Assembly: GCA_018806985.1 (NCBI GenBank)
Contig: JADANN010000448.1
Location: 124,001-188,000 of the forward strand
DNA: 64,000 nt
Source of the DNA: Angiostrongylus vasorum
Lineage: Eukaryota; Nematoda; Chromadorea; Rhabditida; Metastrongylidae
Direction of reading: 5' to 3'
In this document: piece by piece, positions 34,200 to 46,583 of the stretch
Layout: each line of letters starts with the position of its first letter
Position numbering within the stretch: the stretch's first letter is position 1
Translations under genes and position numbers: made by a program
The notes under the pieces: generated by a model
Seen by the model: the letters and a program-made list of their open reading frames with translations, nothing else
What the model was told of the DNA's origin: nothing
The model's database searches: none

Positions 34200-34895
34200 A
34201 GGTCCGTTGGTAACAGAAAGAAAAGCCTTTGTCAAGCCTGCATGGAGCGGACTTTGAGATCTGTATTTAAAAAATGCTTACGACAAAAATCAAGTTGGAA
34301 AAAACTTGCTGGCAACTTTCGCCTCTTTTTCCTTTCTTGTTAAAAACCGCCGTTGTCCGTCAAAAATCAAGATGTTCCACCGCCGTCAACCATTAACGAG
34401 TAAGGTTAGTAATAAAACAAAAAAATTTTATATCATGAAGCTGGTTTATCCACAACACAGTATTGTCGTAATGGACGTGTTCCATTAAGATCCATTATCG
34501 TTCAAATGATTTCTTTCACTTTTCAATAATTTTACTGACGATTGTGGCCTCATTCACTTACACGTCTTGCATTTCTGCGGCGTGGGTTTTCGGAATGTTA
34601 GCGGAAAAATTAATGAGTTGAATTAATCAGTTATTCATGACACATTTAATTTAAACTGTTAAGGTTTATAATATTCATTTGGACCCTTTTTAGTACCACA
34701 TTTGTTTATCAGTACTGTTCTGTTCTCCAACCTTTTTTTCTTGAGCTTTTTTTTCATTTGTTGCAGTGGATAAAGGGGTGTACATGCTTTCTTATTCCTT
34801 CAGATCAATTCCATAATGTAGCCAATATTAATTAAGGTAAGCACACCATGGTAACCATTTGCACGGATAGAAGGATCATATGATAAATATATATA
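34200..34895. other. Intergenic, nothing recognised
   Basis: AT-rich, without splice-supported frames or matched repeats. Confidence 0.4.
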
Positions 34896-35050
34896 GGGGC
34901 GGGGGGTGACGCAGTGGTCGGAGACGCCCTGCAACACGCACGTGAAATCGATCCCAGCGCCCATAACCCACCAAGCCTTCCATCCCTCCGGGCTCGGCAA
35001 ATTGGTACCAGACTTGTCTGGGAGGATAGTAGCACTGCCTCGACACATAG
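34896..35050 (+). repeat. SINE family A, 5' half
   Basis: A clear A box (TGACGCAGTGG, 34907-34917), B-box-like AAATCGATCCC and the central block AAATTGGTACCAGACTTGTC, stopping after GACACATAG. The 3' half is absent, replaced by unrelated sequence. Confidence 0.75.
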
Positions 35051-35160
35051 AGACGAATGTTCAGCTAATAATCACTGCTAATACAGTGCCATAATTTTTT
35101 TTAAAATACAGAGCTTTAGTGGTTTTTAAAAGTTTTAGAAAAAGAAGTGTAGGTAGCTCA

Positions 35161-35352
35161 TTATTCTACTACAAACGAATGACAATGAGAAAAACAATAA
35201 AACTTCTCATCTCCTCCCTGGAGACAAACTTTGACCCATTCTAGGGGGCATCCTTCGGATTTCTTCCGAAAACTGTTAAAAGTTAATGGATTATCAAACA
35301 AAGGAGGGTTAAACTGTGTAAAATTATCGATGGCGACGTTTTCGCATGGTTT
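35161..35352 (-). CDS. Candidate last exon, product unknown
   Basis: Acceptor CTTACTTCAG opens at 35352; the frame runs 63 cod­ons to TAA at 35161-35163. The peptide has an even, protein-like mix (KPCENVAIDNFTQF, LFDNPLTFNSF, CPLEWVKVC) and four or more cysteines. No family recognised. It could follow the signal-peptide-like segment at 35536-35763 on the same strand, but no joining splice was established. Confidence 0.3.
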   Translation of the reverse strand, partial: KPCENVAIDNFTQFNPPLFDNPLTFNSFRKKSEGCPLEWVKVCLQGGDEKFYCFSHCHSFVVE

Positions 35353-35535
35353 CTGAAGTAAGGTTTTTTTCAGTAACCCTTTGATAACTATGTTCATCAC
35401 ATAGGTTCAGAATTCTTGAAGGGGAGCCTCAGAAGTGATTTTCGGAGAAAGGCCGCTCATTGTGAAGCAAACACTCCTTTAACTGTGCAGCCACTGTAGT
35501 TGTAATTGATGCTCAAGAAAACCTTAACCATAATT

Positions 35536-35763
35536 TTATTTCATTGTGCTCTTGCCGCTGGATGATCTATTTGGTGCAAAAAAGGCACTATAAAAATCAT
35601 CAACAAAGGTAAAAACAATGATTGTGATGGCAGCCAAGATCACTTTTGGCATTTTCTCAGCAGTAAGACTAGGATAAGTATCAATACCGAAAACCACAAG
35701 AGACTTTCCTACGTGAGATTGGAATGTTGCGACATCATTTAGTTGTGTAGCAAATCTTAACAC
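35536..35763 (-). CDS. Candidate exon with signal-peptide-like start
   Basis: A 75-codon frame whose inner ATG (in a AAAATGCC context) would begin MPKVILAAITIIVFTF, a hydrophobic stretch typical of a signal peptide or membrane segment, and end 22 residues later; an AATAAA follows the stop directly. It could be a small secreted peptide gene or the first exon of a gene that includes 35161-35352. No homology recognised. Confidence 0.25.
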   Translation of the reverse strand: MLRFATQLNDVATFQSHVGKSLVVFGIDTYPSLTAEKMPKVILAAITIIVFTFVDDFYSAFFAPNRSSSGKSTMK

Positions 35764-36384
35764 CGACTTCCTTTAAACCCCGGAGTTGATCAATAATTCA
35801 CCGTTTTCCTTCAATGAGCAAACAGAAGATTGTTATTACGGCATTTATTAAGACACAGTAGTCGACATTTGGATGGTTTCGTCTCAATCAAAGCCTAGAA
35901 AGGTCAAAATGGCGATCTGCTATTCTGCTGCTCAACCAAATATCTTCGCAACCTTAGCAGAGGAAACGTTATACGTAAATTTTTTATTCTCATAATAAAC
36001 AGCTTCTTCTAAACACTTATCGTTTTGTTTTTGCATATCATGCATGATTGCGTGTCGACTTGACGTTTCTAGGCTCTGACGAAAACGCAACCACCAAAGC
36101 TTCGGCTATTGTGTATTAATAAGCGCTGTACTAACAATCTCGTGTTCGCTCATGAGGAAAAAGCGGTGAATCACTTTGTTTTTTCACTCACTTTTATTTC
36201 GTCACTTTGTTCAAATACATTGGATTCAATCCTTCTCATGGCTATGATTTTTTTCGTAGTTTCGTGTGCTTCGATGGTTGCTGTGGACTTTGTTATCAAG
36301 TGTTAGCAGTTCGCGTTAACAAATGGAATATACACAATAGAATGAGCCAACTGAAAATAGAGAAAAAAAACACTGATGTTGTTT

Positions 36385-36725
36385 TGATGGGAGGGGCATA
36401 TTATGCTTCCATGTGAACTCTGTGCGGTTGGTCTCCACGCGGCATACTCAGTGGAAGCCTCATAGAAAGCGGTGAGTGTGCAGAGCTGTGTTCAATGTGA
36501 TTGAAATCTTGGTTCAGCGTTTTCTCTGTTTGGTTATGGAGGTGTTTGGCCGAATAGATTGCTGTCAACTTGACCTTTCCAGGCTCTGAGGAAGGCGAAG
36601 TCCGCCGAAACGTCAGCTTGTTCGTGAATAAAGAATAAAAAATAACACCTCGTGTTTGCTCAACAAGAATACGAAGAATTACTTGATCAATGCCGAGGTT
36701 AATAGAAAGTCGGACGTGGGAGTTA
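36385..36725 (+). mobile_element. Penelope-like 3' terminal fragment
   Basis: The most complete terminal repeat in the window: ATGCTTCCATGTGAAC, GTGGAAGCCTCATAGAAAGC, GGTTATGGAGGTGTTTGGCC, GGCTCTGAGGAAGGCGAAG, CCGCCGAAACGTCAGC, TTCGTGAATAAAGAATA and the final GCCGAGGTTAATAGAAAGTC. It lies after the stop of the lost protein. A smaller, more diverged terminal piece lies at 36045-36110. Confidence 0.72.
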
Positions 36726-38067
36726 CTGATGTGAGAGTTCGTTCTCCGATTCCGTACTTGTTCATATGTGAAATCCAAGACCAGGTGAATTTCTTGCGGT
36801 CAAGTGTCGCAGAAGAAGAAATTTAGAGATACATGAGTTTACAGAGTTGAACAGTAATTCTAAACCGCTTTAGTGATAAACGCTTGTTGCCTATATGAAG
36901 GTGGAACAATTTCACCGATTACGGTGGCTTATAGCCAAGGAAGTGTGGACATGTTAAAGTTGTTCGCGTGTCGTTTATAAAGTTTTTTATTCCATAAATC
37001 CATGTTGATAGAGAACTGCCAATTCTTCGTAAGGGATGTGACCAATGCTACTGTCTCCCTAACGAATGGACCGTTAAAGATGAAAATTTCTTCACAAACC
37101 TGGGAAAGCGAAAATGCGAATTGAGGGAAATTGGTCAGTCACTTCAAAGTTTCAAGTTGAGTTGTGGCTTTCAGAACCATCTGAACACTCTAAATATGTT
37201 CAAGCGTGCTCATATTTTAAAATGGAACATTTCTGAGTTTCTTCTAAACATCGCCACTTTGTTATTCTCTAACAGGATACCAATTCCGTCCGCCCAATAA
37301 TCTGCCTAGTGCGACGGAGTGAACCTGGCTGGCCCTCACGCTTAAGTCAACTTTGTCCATACTTCTTTCAGCATCCGCTCATTTCTACTGCCCCCTGCTT
37401 CTGGTGAGGGTTAGTCCTTCCTGCCAACAGCACAAATCAATTAGCCTCTAGACCGAGAAAACCGAACGCTGTACACAAGAAAATTATAATTTACATGTTC
37501 ATTCTTATTCATAAAACTCTTATCCTTATTCATAAGATTTACTCAATTTTGGATGTTGATTATATTTTTAGCTAATAAATGAAGTGTAAGACTTGAAAAC
37601 CTTTCAAACTGGGCATTACCCCCTTAGTGTTGCGTTTCCGAGCTAAATATATCCTGTAGTTACATTAAATGAAGCACATTTGTCATTTGTTGTTATTGAA
37701 ATAAAGTAAAATAGACACTAATTGAGGGCTCATGACGATCATGTTGGTGCTTGCCCTGATATCCGGGCGAGTTCAGTCTACAGAAGTGCTCGCCCTCTTT
37801 GATTTACCGAACATGGTTTTATCTTTCACATTTATACAGAAATATTTAAACATATATGTACACAACTCGTTATTTTTAAGCACATCGTATATTCCTTGTT
37901 GTTAGGATCCCAGCGCTTCAATATACTGTTTGCGTAAGAAATCTTTTCTTGTTCAGTCTCATTTCAACGTGTCCACTCCAGATGATCAAAATGAGTTATT
38001 CATAATTACAGCCGTTTTATACATTAGGGTCCAGTGAGCTGGTCGTGAATGCCCTCTCGCTAAGAAC
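36726..38067. other. Intergenic, nothing recognised
   Basis: No splice-supported exon or matched repeat on either strand. Confidence 0.4.
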
Positions 38068-41060
38068 TACTTACTTGGATACTTGGACACTTGCACGGTC
38101 CTTCTTCACGAGTTGTGCGGACCCCAGCACGTTTGCCAGTCGTTTCCTTAACTCGCAATCGTCCTCCATGATGGGGGGCATTATTCGTGCATTGTGGCGG
38201 ATGCGAGTCTCATAAGGTGATCTGTCAAATAAGTACAGCTACGAGCTCAGCTGACTAACTTTGGTTACGAACACGTCCGCCCAACGTGTGTGGTCGTCCT
38301 GCGAGACGTTTGCTTTCTCTTGGAGTCCAATCTACAGTTCTTTTCGTCCATCTGTCGTCCGTTCTTCTCATTATGTGACCGGCCCATCTATGTTTCGCCA
38401 TAAATATAGATTCTCTTGGATCTCAAAGATGCGACAGATTTCGAAGATCAGAGCCTCGCATTCCAGCCGGTTGTGTTTCAGAAGACATTGTTCGAGCACT
38501 AGTTCAGTAGTGGGGCGCATTCGTGACGTGGATGAAGTATCACTCAACATCTCTGAAACAGAACAAAGCGCTGGAAAGATCGTTGAATCGGAAAGGGATG
38601 CGCGGATTTTTTGGCGTGTGCGGTGGCTTCTTTGAGAGGCCCGAATGCGCCCCAAGCTGCTCTCCTTCTTCTGTCTAGTTTCTACTTCTTGTTGTTTTTC
38701 GTGCTCGTTGATCGTCCAAGATATACGTACGAGGTGGTCGCTGCAATGAGAGCACCATCCATTTCGAGTTGTTTACCTTCGCACCATGCATTTTTCATGG
38801 ATTGGGTCTTCTTCCCATTTATGCGTAGTCCGATCTGTTTTCACGCTTCTCAAGGTCATCATCTCTGCTTTGCTACTACTTTTTGAGAAGATGACGATGT
38901 CGTCGGTAAAGCGATGGTTCGATGGGAATTTTCCTTCAATACGCGTGCCTTTCTCATCCCAATCAAGAGGTTTTATTATCCACTGCAGTGCGGCACTAAA
39001 AAGCTTTGGCGATATTGTGTTACCCTGTCGAACCCCTTTTTCCTATGGGTACGGTAAGAGGCCGATGGAAAAGCTATGTTTCCGTAGAGCAACTTCAATA
39101 ACAGTCACATAGAATTCTAATGTGGGACGGGTCCATTCCTTGGTTGACGAGCCCTGATAGGATTGCATTCGTTTCGACACTGTCAAACGCTTTTTCAATA
39201 GTCGGCATAGATTAGAACTAGAGGAAAATGGCATTCCCAAGCAACGTAGATGACCTTGAACACAGTTTGGATGTGGCCCATGCAGCAAAATCCTTGTCGA
39301 AATCCTGCTTGCTCCACTGATTGCGCTTCATCCAATGTCCTTGATGTGCGCGAGAGGATAACTTTCTTGAAGAGCTTGTAGAGCACACTAAAGCAAGCAT
39401 ATCGGACGATAATTAAAAAGATCTCTTCGGTCTCCATTCTTGGGCAGGATGCCCATTCACGAAGTCCTCCACTGGTCTTGAACTTTCCCTTTTGAAAGTA
39501 GGCTGTCACATAGTTTACAAGAAGCACATGTAAACTGTGGCTTCCATCTGCACGGAAATCGGCGGTAATATTATCGGGTCTGGAGCTGGTGTTTCTTTTT
39601 TATGCTTTCTGTCGCAACTCGAACCTCCGACGGGAGAATATCAGGTGGTTTTTGTCCAGCGGGGATAGTAGAGTCTCGGACGAGAATTGTAGCACGGAAA
39701 AGGCTACTGTAGAACGTTTCCTTTACCAATTCCATATCATATCGGGGAGTTCTAACGATGCCATCTTCGTTACTTAGAGCTAGCAGCACATAATCATTTA
39801 AGTCCAAACGAGATTTCTTCAGACTGTTTCTTTTCTCTGCTGCTTGCAGTAGTAGTTTCTTCTGCCTGCACCGATTTAGATCATCCTCAAAAGCTCTTCC
39901 GCAAAAGTCATTTATCAATAGGCGCTTTAAATGTGTTGCAGTAGGGTCAAGCTTCAGTTCCGTTCTCTTTTCGAGCAACTCCTTGGAAGTGATGAAGAAG
40001 CGATCCAATCTTCTTGCTTGAGGAACTGAGGAGAGTCGGCACAGGTTTCAGTCCTTCGACCAGCAGCTCGTACTCTTCGGATGGGTTTTCCTTAATCTAC
40101 TAATCACGTTTAGATAGGATTTCGTTTAGAATGTTCTCGTCGTATACAGTTAGACTTTTTTCCTCGTGATCGATGACATGAATTCTTTTCCAACTTATGG
40201 CTGAATCGATTCTTCGCGCGAAGAAGGCGGTGATCGAAAGCAGTACAGAATGGCGAGACCACCGACGCACTAAGTACCCACGATCTTCTGTTTGTCAGAA
40301 TGTGGTCGATCTCCGCATGAATCATGGCGTAAAGGACTCCCATGTTACAGCGGCGGCTTTCTTTCTTCTGAAAAAAACAAGTTTATATGGAAGAGACATG
40401 CTGCAAACAGGAATTTGTTTCCATTCTCATTTCTTTCTCCTAATCCAAAATTGCCGATCGTGTATTCGCTCTCGTTGGCCTTTCCTATTCTGGTTCTGAA
40501 GTCTCCGACAACAAATTTATGATATGCTTTACCATTGCGGATAACCTCCTTCAGCCCATAGTAGAACGCATCTAATTCTTGCGGATCAGTTACGTCGATG
40601 ATGGGTAGCAATTGGTGATTATGATCTTGTCATGGCGCGTTAGCTGAAGACGGAAGACGGCTATGCGAGTGGAAAGGGTCTCGTATGAGTTGACGAGATG
40701 GACAATGGACGGGTGGTCGACAAGGCTCACACCGCCAATATTTCGTGACGGGACCTTTTCTCCACGGATAACAATGTTATTTAGTTGGCGTATATCGACC
40801 TTCTTGATTTTTGTTTTTTGTAGTGCGATGACATGAAAATTATTGCGATCTGCGGCTACAAGGAGGGCGTGAAGATCGGCGTGCGTGTCGTGCGTGTGTT
40901 GGTCAGATCCGGCTGCAATGGCTGGTTGTGCAGTTTGATCTTCGCTGGAGCCCTGAGTTATCCTTGCAAGGGCGTATCCAGGTCTTCCTCACCGTGTGGA
41001 TCCTAGGGGAGTCATCTTTTCGGCGATGAATCCTTGGTTCGGTTTTTCCTACTACTTTGA
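38068..41060 (-). mobile_element. RTE-clade LINE, second lineage, frameshifted
   Basis: Nearly full-length on the minus strand. AP endonuclease: [20 protein letters not shown] with [19 protein letters not shown] (40900-40720), VVGDFRTRIGKANESEY (40510), HAEIDHILTNRRSWVL and SDHRLL-like (40320-40220). Linker from 40008 (FITSKELLEKR). RT: VLYKLFKKVI, TLDEAQ, VEQAGFRQGF (39400-39300), then FTDDIVIFSKSSSKAE (38915-38870) as the catalytic box with both aspartates kept. The C-terminus with RRRTRLLEQCL-like pieces and VTKVSQLSS follows, ending near 38068 with CCAAGTATCCAAGTAAG. Many frameshifts. Differs clearly from the 15-18 kb RTE in sequence, so it is a separate lineage. Confidence 0.82.
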
Positions 41061-41984
41061 TACTATTTAGTTTCGGAGACGATGTTAGAACCGAAATCGC
41101 AAACGAAAGTAGGAATGAAAAAAGAACCGACCGCTCAAGGACGATGTAGAAGCCGATACGATCGCTAAGAAGTAGTTAATATTAAAGAACCTCGCTTCAT
41201 TATCCGCAAGATGCTGCGGTGATATAAAGCCATTATAATTTTCTCCTTACTGAAGTGCATTGAGCAGTCTTAGAACTACAGTATGTAACGTCGTTATGCC
41301 TCATTTTAGGAGACCAATGGAAAACTTTTTGAAGTGGCACTGGGTATAGATCTCTTTCAAGAACACAAGAACATTTCACGAGTTATGCAGCGGCCTCATG
41401 TTTCAGATTACTGACGTTCTTTAATACGCCGACAACACCATGAAATCAAAAGATATTACCTGTGGGAAGATGGGACATTGAATGGGTAACATTTTCAATG
41501 AAAAACAAATTCATCTCTGAAGTTTTAATGAAGCTTAGCCCAGCAAATAACGCAAAGTGCTTTAATTATTCACAGCTAGAAGTTAAATCAGAAACCTGAA
41601 GAAACTATTTGGGGACTCGGAGTAAAACTGATCTCCTCAAGCGCATCATTGTTTTCATTGTTCCACCAGATCCAGCTTAGTAATTGCAGAAATTATTTTC
41701 ACAACCTTGCGCACAGTTTATGTGAATGCAGTCCAGAATGATCGAAAATGTTGTCCAAGTCCAAAAAAAATGTTAGAAACGAAGGACCAAGATTTCAATT
41801 TGGAGATAATGCTGCAAATATTTCCGTCACATTCAGTTGAAGAAGTTATGTGAGGGAAACGGTTGTGGAAGAAGAAACAGCGGCGTTGTCGTTTCACGGG
41901 ACGTTTGTGAATGAACCTTTTCAACGTAGCTGACCATGATTTTCAAACATCTTATATTTTATTTTTGTTTTATTTTATTTGGCC
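41061..41984. other. Intergenic, nothing recognised
   Basis: No motif-bearing frame. May contain the 5' UTR of the RTE that ends at 41060. Confidence 0.35.
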
Positions 41985-42330
41985 CGCCTTCACTGTACTA
42001 TGCGGATCCCAACACTTCTCACATTTAATTCGTTTCCTGGCATCCACTGTCCACGAAGATCTTCCAACTTTTACGTGTGGCTTCCGTTGCTGCTTAAGGA
42101 TATCCATTTCATCTTGATTGTCGTAAAATGCTGGTTAGGAATTCTTCCTGGAGTTCAGAGATAGCCAGGATATAGCGTTTCCAATTGGATTGCAGGAAGT
42201 GATTTTTCCAGACATGTCCGGTACCAGTTTCCCAACCACGGAGGGAGAAGAGACTTGGTTAGCCCGGAGTGGAATCGAACTAGCACCATGCTCTTGATGA
42301 TGGGCATCACTACCACTGTGCCATTTATAA
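41985..42330 (-). repeat. SINE family B, full-length copy
   Basis: Minus-strand head with AATGGCACAGTGGTAGTG (A box) and AGTTCGATTCCAC (B box); central block near 42185-42260 with GGTACCGGACATGTCTGG; 3' part CAGGAAACGAATTAAATG and AGTGTTGGGATC. It sits directly before an RTE fragment. Confidence 0.78.
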
Positions 42331-42346
42331 ATTATATATAAAAAAA

Positions 42347-43172
42347 TAAGGAGTGAAAAATCGATGGTCGGCAATTACACCATCTTCGCTTTGCTGATGA
42401 CATACATCTGCCTTATAACATTAAACATTATCCCAAGCTGAACGTATGCTTGCCGACTTTGATAAAGCTTGTGGAAAGATTGGTCTTCGGCTAAACCTCA
42501 CAAAAACAATGTTCATGAAGAACGGATTGGTTTCGTATGCCCCATTCACGCTCAACGGAACGAATATCTCCGAATGCTCCAGTTATGTCTATATAGGTTG
42601 GGAAATCAATATGACGAACGACTTAGCTCCAAAGCTGAGCAGAAGGAGACGAGCGGCTTGGGGAGCTTCCAAGGGCATCGAGGATGTAGTGGAAAGGACA
42701 AAGAACACCCGACTCCGTGCCCACCTTTTCGAGTCAGCGGTACCTCCTGCCCTAACGCATGCGTCAGAAACCTGGTTGCTGCGTAAGCAGGATGAAAGAA
42801 CCCTCAGCCTTAATGAACGCGCAGTCGAAAGGACGATGCTAGAAGTATCCCGTTTCACAAAGGGATCCGAAGCTACAACCTGCATCAACGATCAAGAATC
42901 AAAGATGGCGTTCTGCACGCCAAACAGTCGAAGATAAGGTGGGCTGGACACGTAATGCGTATGAATGAGAGCTGTTGGACAAGCCACCAACTCGATGGTC
43001 AGATTTTTTCGCGAAAAGCCTAGAAGAAAGATATGATGCTCGACGAGTCTCTAGAGCGAGTAGAATCCACTAGGCTACTCTTGCACGTGACAGGGAAGAA
43101 TGGAAGATTTATTGGCGCCCGCTCGAGTCAATCCACGATCAAAGGCAGTACAGGTGATGCAGGTGACAGGTG
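42347..43172 (+). mobile_element. RTE fragment, catalytic box to C-terminus
   Basis: Begins in the middle of the RT with GRQLHHLRFADDI (42363-42405), then after a shift ERMLADFDKACGKIGLRLNL-like sequence, NGLVSYAPFTLNG, RLRAHLFESAVPPAL, HASETWLL, the RWAGHVMRMNESCW motif and YWRPLES near 43125. It ends about 43172. A 5'-truncated insertion with few disablements in its first 160 codons. Confidence 0.82.
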
Positions 43173-43199
43173 ATCAGTAGGTTTTTGGAAGATGTTATC

Positions 43200-44600
43200 T
43201 TCTATAACACCGACGAGAAAACCGATTAACTCATTCAACATCTTCGCCATAGCGCTGTGAAAAGTGAGGGCTCGAAGTTCTGCAAAAAGCGTTTGTGTTT
43301 AAAAAGCAATCGAACTGGTACTTCAGTGTGGAATCACACGTGCTACAGGCAACTGCTAGCTCACTTCCGAACATGCAAAACAATACAGACTCTTGCTAAA
43401 AGAAGGTCTTGAAAAAAAAGAACAGCAGTTACTGTCGAAGCTGCAGAAGCTGGAATGAAAATTTTCAAAACCCATCGAAGCTTCACCAGTTGCAAAACAA
43501 AGATGATTTCACTCCGACGAGCACACCGAAGAGTAATAGCTTCCAGAAAGGCATTGTAGAAAATGTTCCACGATTATGACTCAGATCTCTTCAATAGCCA
43601 CTTTGAAGATGAATATGTCTTGCCACCTCCATTTCGAAATCCAGCATGCTATTTCGTTGGTGAGGAATCGTGTAGCACCAGGTCCGGACAGGATGAGATC
43701 TGACCACCTGAAGAGCCTTCCGCCAGTCCTCGTAAACTCACTGGCTTGGCTGTTCACACGTTGCCTCTCTAAATGCAAGGACCCTACTCAGTGCAAACCA
43801 GCAAGACCGTATTATTGTTCAAGAAGGGTGACCTACAAAATCTCGGCAACGATCGCCCAATCTGCCTGCTGTCTGTCGTCTACAAACTTTTCACTCGAGT
43901 CATCTTAAACAGGGCTGACAGAGCACTGGACGAAGGAGAGCCATGTGAACAAGCAGGGTTTCGAAAAGGATTTAGTACAATGGATTACATCCACATGATA
44001 ATAGGGCTCATTGAAACATCACGAGTGTACGAAAGACCGCGCTGTCTCACTTCCATCGATTTACAGAAGGCCTTTGATTCAGTTGAGATAGACGGAGTCA
44101 TGGAAGCCCTTGATAGTCAACGAGTCCCTACTCACTACATAAAGATTCCTCGTGAGCTGCACAAAAAATTTCACAGCCAAGATATCACCATTCTACAACG
44201 AATTAACATTGAAATCAAAAGAGGAGTTAGGCAAGGCGATCCCATCTCGCCAAAATTATTTACCGCCACCCTTCAGAACGTCATGCGAACATTGGAATGG
44301 GATTATGAAGAAGTGAAAATCGGTGGTCGACATTTACATCATCATCGTTTTTCTGATGACATCGTCCTCATAACACCAAACATTAGCCAAGTGGAGCTTA
44401 TGCTTGCCAACTTTGATTAAGCCTGTGGAAAGGTTGGACTTAGAATAAAGTTCGCAAAAAAGGTGTTCGTGAGGAACGGATTCGTTTCGTATGCCCCATT
44501 AGCGCTCAAAGTAATGAATATCTCCGAATGCCTCAGTTGCTTATATCTGTGTCGGGAGATCAATATGTTAGTACAGACTGAAAACAATTGTGGGATCAAT
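43200..44600 (+). mobile_element. RTE fragment, linker to RT thumb
   Basis: Same strand, starting in the endonuclease-RT linker (KKNSSYCRSCRSW-like at 43420), then NRVAPGPDRMRSDHLKSLPP, KTSKTVLLFKKGDLQN, SVVYKLFTRVILNR, CEQAGFRKGFSTMDYIH, SIDLQKAFDSVE, VKRGVRQGDPISPKLF-type sequence (IKRGVRQGDPISPKLF here), and the catalytic HHHRFSDDIVLITPN (44338-44383). The frame 43773-44420 is open for 215 codons, the longest undamaged RT stretch in the window. After a one-base insertion at 44417 it continues to the NISECLSCLYLCREIN region. Confidence 0.85.
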
Positions 44601-45144
44601 TAGGGTCTAATTTGTGCAAAAAGCAATATATCTGATATCTACGTATCAGAATCCGTGCCAATTAGACCTTAATGGGTCGAAACACGCTACCATTACCCCG
44701 GCCGAAATCGAATATCGTAGTATTATAGTGGGACTTAAAGAGATTAGTAGACGCTGTAAACAGTTCTCGGTTCCATAAAAATTTTAGGATTCTTCTCGTC
44801 CGCGGTGCATTAGACGTCCGATAATAGTGACAGCCGGCAGGAAATACCGTCGGCACACTGAAAATCGAGTTTTTGGGGTTTTGCCGGTGTGCATGACTAG
44901 CTGACAGCCGGCTGGAAATAGCGAAAATGGCCTTCGGAGGCGTTTTATAGCGTTGGGACGGACAGCTCGTCCACCTCGAGTGGGCGGTTGTTTTTTGCGT
45001 TTTTCTCTCTTAAAACGCGTTTTTGGGCGATTTTCCCTGGTGTGGATCCCACTTCCCCGACCCTACAGCCTCAGCTTAACTTTTCGACTGCTGTGACTGC
45101 GACTACAGCCTCAGCTTAACTGGGTTCGTTAACGATTTGGGTCC
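44601..45144. other. GC-richer spacer with direct repeats
   Basis: Less AT-rich than the surroundings. Contains CTACAGCCTCAGCTTAACT twice, 40 bases apart (45062 and 45102), and TGACAGCCGGC(A/T)GGAAATA twice (44829 and 44903). No open frame. Perhaps part of an unrecognised repeat. Confidence 0.4.
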
Positions 45145-45400
45145 CTGGATCAATCCCGTTGACGGGTGATTGCCGATGGCGCTGATCGATAGAACCAGCT
45201 GAGAGGCAGGCGAAGCGATCCAGCATGGTGTGGTGGTGAACGCGTTAGTCCCCCGGAGAGGACAATAGCGCTTTCATTCCCCACCGCAGACACCTGCTGC
45301 CCAGAGTTTTGCAAATATCTCAGCATCACTGTGGTTATATCACGCGTAATCGCGTAATACCCTGCCATGAAAAATTATAATAGGCAGTAAATAAAAAGTC
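45145..45400 (-). repeat. Palindromic MITE, right arm and centre
   Basis: Reads CCCGTTGACGGGTGATTGC, then GCATGGTGTGGTGGTGAACG, CCCACCGCAGACACCTGC, AGTTTTGCAAATATCTCAGC and TAATACCCTGCCATG. The left arm is missing. Confidence 0.6.
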
Positions 45401-45455
45401 AACATTGTGAATGATGATTATATCATTTCTTGCTTCAAAATCAACACTTTTTTAG

Positions 45456-45594
45456 CTTCGTAGACATGATAGCGTGGATGAAGGTGTCGCCTGATTTGCA
45501 GGTAGAAACGTTCGAAGTTAAATATCAGAAAGCCGTCTTAGGCGCTGAATTTGCTGTGAGCACTCTTATAGACTGTAGACATTGCTTGCGTTAG
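45456..45594 (+). CDS. Weak exon candidate, product unknown
   Basis: After a TTTTTTTAG acceptor the frame stays open for 45 codons to TAG. The peptide includes DMIAWMKVSPDLQVETFEVK and AVLGAEFAVSTLIDC. A GTAGAA donor inside would shorten it. No family recognised. Confidence 0.18.
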
Positions 45595-46039
45595 AAGTTT
45601 GCAAGCGACTACAAAGATTTTTTCGGTTTAAATTTCTAACCATTGAAAAATCTGTTATCAGAGTGGATGCAATACAGTAAAGAAAAAAAAGCATTTTGCA
45701 ACATTCTTTCTAGGTGCTAGTGATTTTAAGTGGGTAATTTGAGGAGCAATTAGAGCTCATCTTGTACCCAATGACACTAAATTCCTCCGGCAAGGAACAT
45801 GATGGCCTCGAAGAGGTGACGATATCTAAGTCGATAGTTGGATGAGAAGCCGTGAAAGTAAAATTTCGGATCAACACACAAGGTGCTAGTGAACGGTGGT
45901 TAATGAGATGATTCTCTTCAAGCCTACTTATCAACTACCACCAATATCAAACTGATTGTGCCTGCGATCACATACAATTTCGGTACTGAAAGAAGAGTGT
46001 AATCGTGTGCAGGCGAAAATATTTGGAGCAGAGCAATAA

Positions 46040-46276
46040 AAAGGATGAAGGATAAAGCTCTCGGCGTTGATCAATCTCTGAGGATGCGCCATGCATTTGA
46101 CTTCAGTAAGCATCGTTTGGAGGTGACTGAATGCATATCCGGGCTTTCCTCACAGACAAGTGTGGTACCAATTTGCCGACCCCGGAGGGAATAGGAGGCT
46201 TGGTGAACCTGGGGCGCGGAGATCAATCCCACGTCTGTGTTGCAGGGTGGCTCCGATCACTGCGCTACACACGCGC
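46040..46276 (-). repeat. SINE family A with internal deletion
   Basis: Head and tail match other copies, but about 45 bases between CATATCCGGGCTTT and CCTCACAGACAAG (the part with the CGGTGGCCTACCGATG motif) are missing. Confidence 0.72.
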
Positions 46277-46583
46277 TTAGCAGAGCAGTAAGACAACAAA
46301 TTTCTTGAAAAGCTAAAAAGCTCTCTACTACGTACTAGATTGACAAATGTTTTTTCTTCTCACTGCTCTTCAATTCAATTCGTTAACTTCATTACTGGAC
46401 AAATTAGGCATTACTGGTATCGATAAAGCTACGAGAATTCGACGTTGGAAAAAATCAGCATGCAGGCCTTTTCTTCGGCAAATAACCTAGTAGATAACGC
46501 CTCCAAAACAAATGTGATTTTTGAGGAACCTCTAGAACTCTAGAACTTGTTTTTCGTGTATTTTCCTTGATTTTTTTCGGAGC

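Noticed and set aside
36589..36625. Possible hammerhead ribozyme in the Penelope terminal repeat (CTGAGGA...GAAA order, as known from some Penelope elements)
   Set aside because: There is one extra A between the CTGANGA core and the short GGCG/CGCC stem, and the flanks do not pair as stem I or give a sound stem III. The same holds for the copies at 26000 and 29360. A covariance search would settle it.
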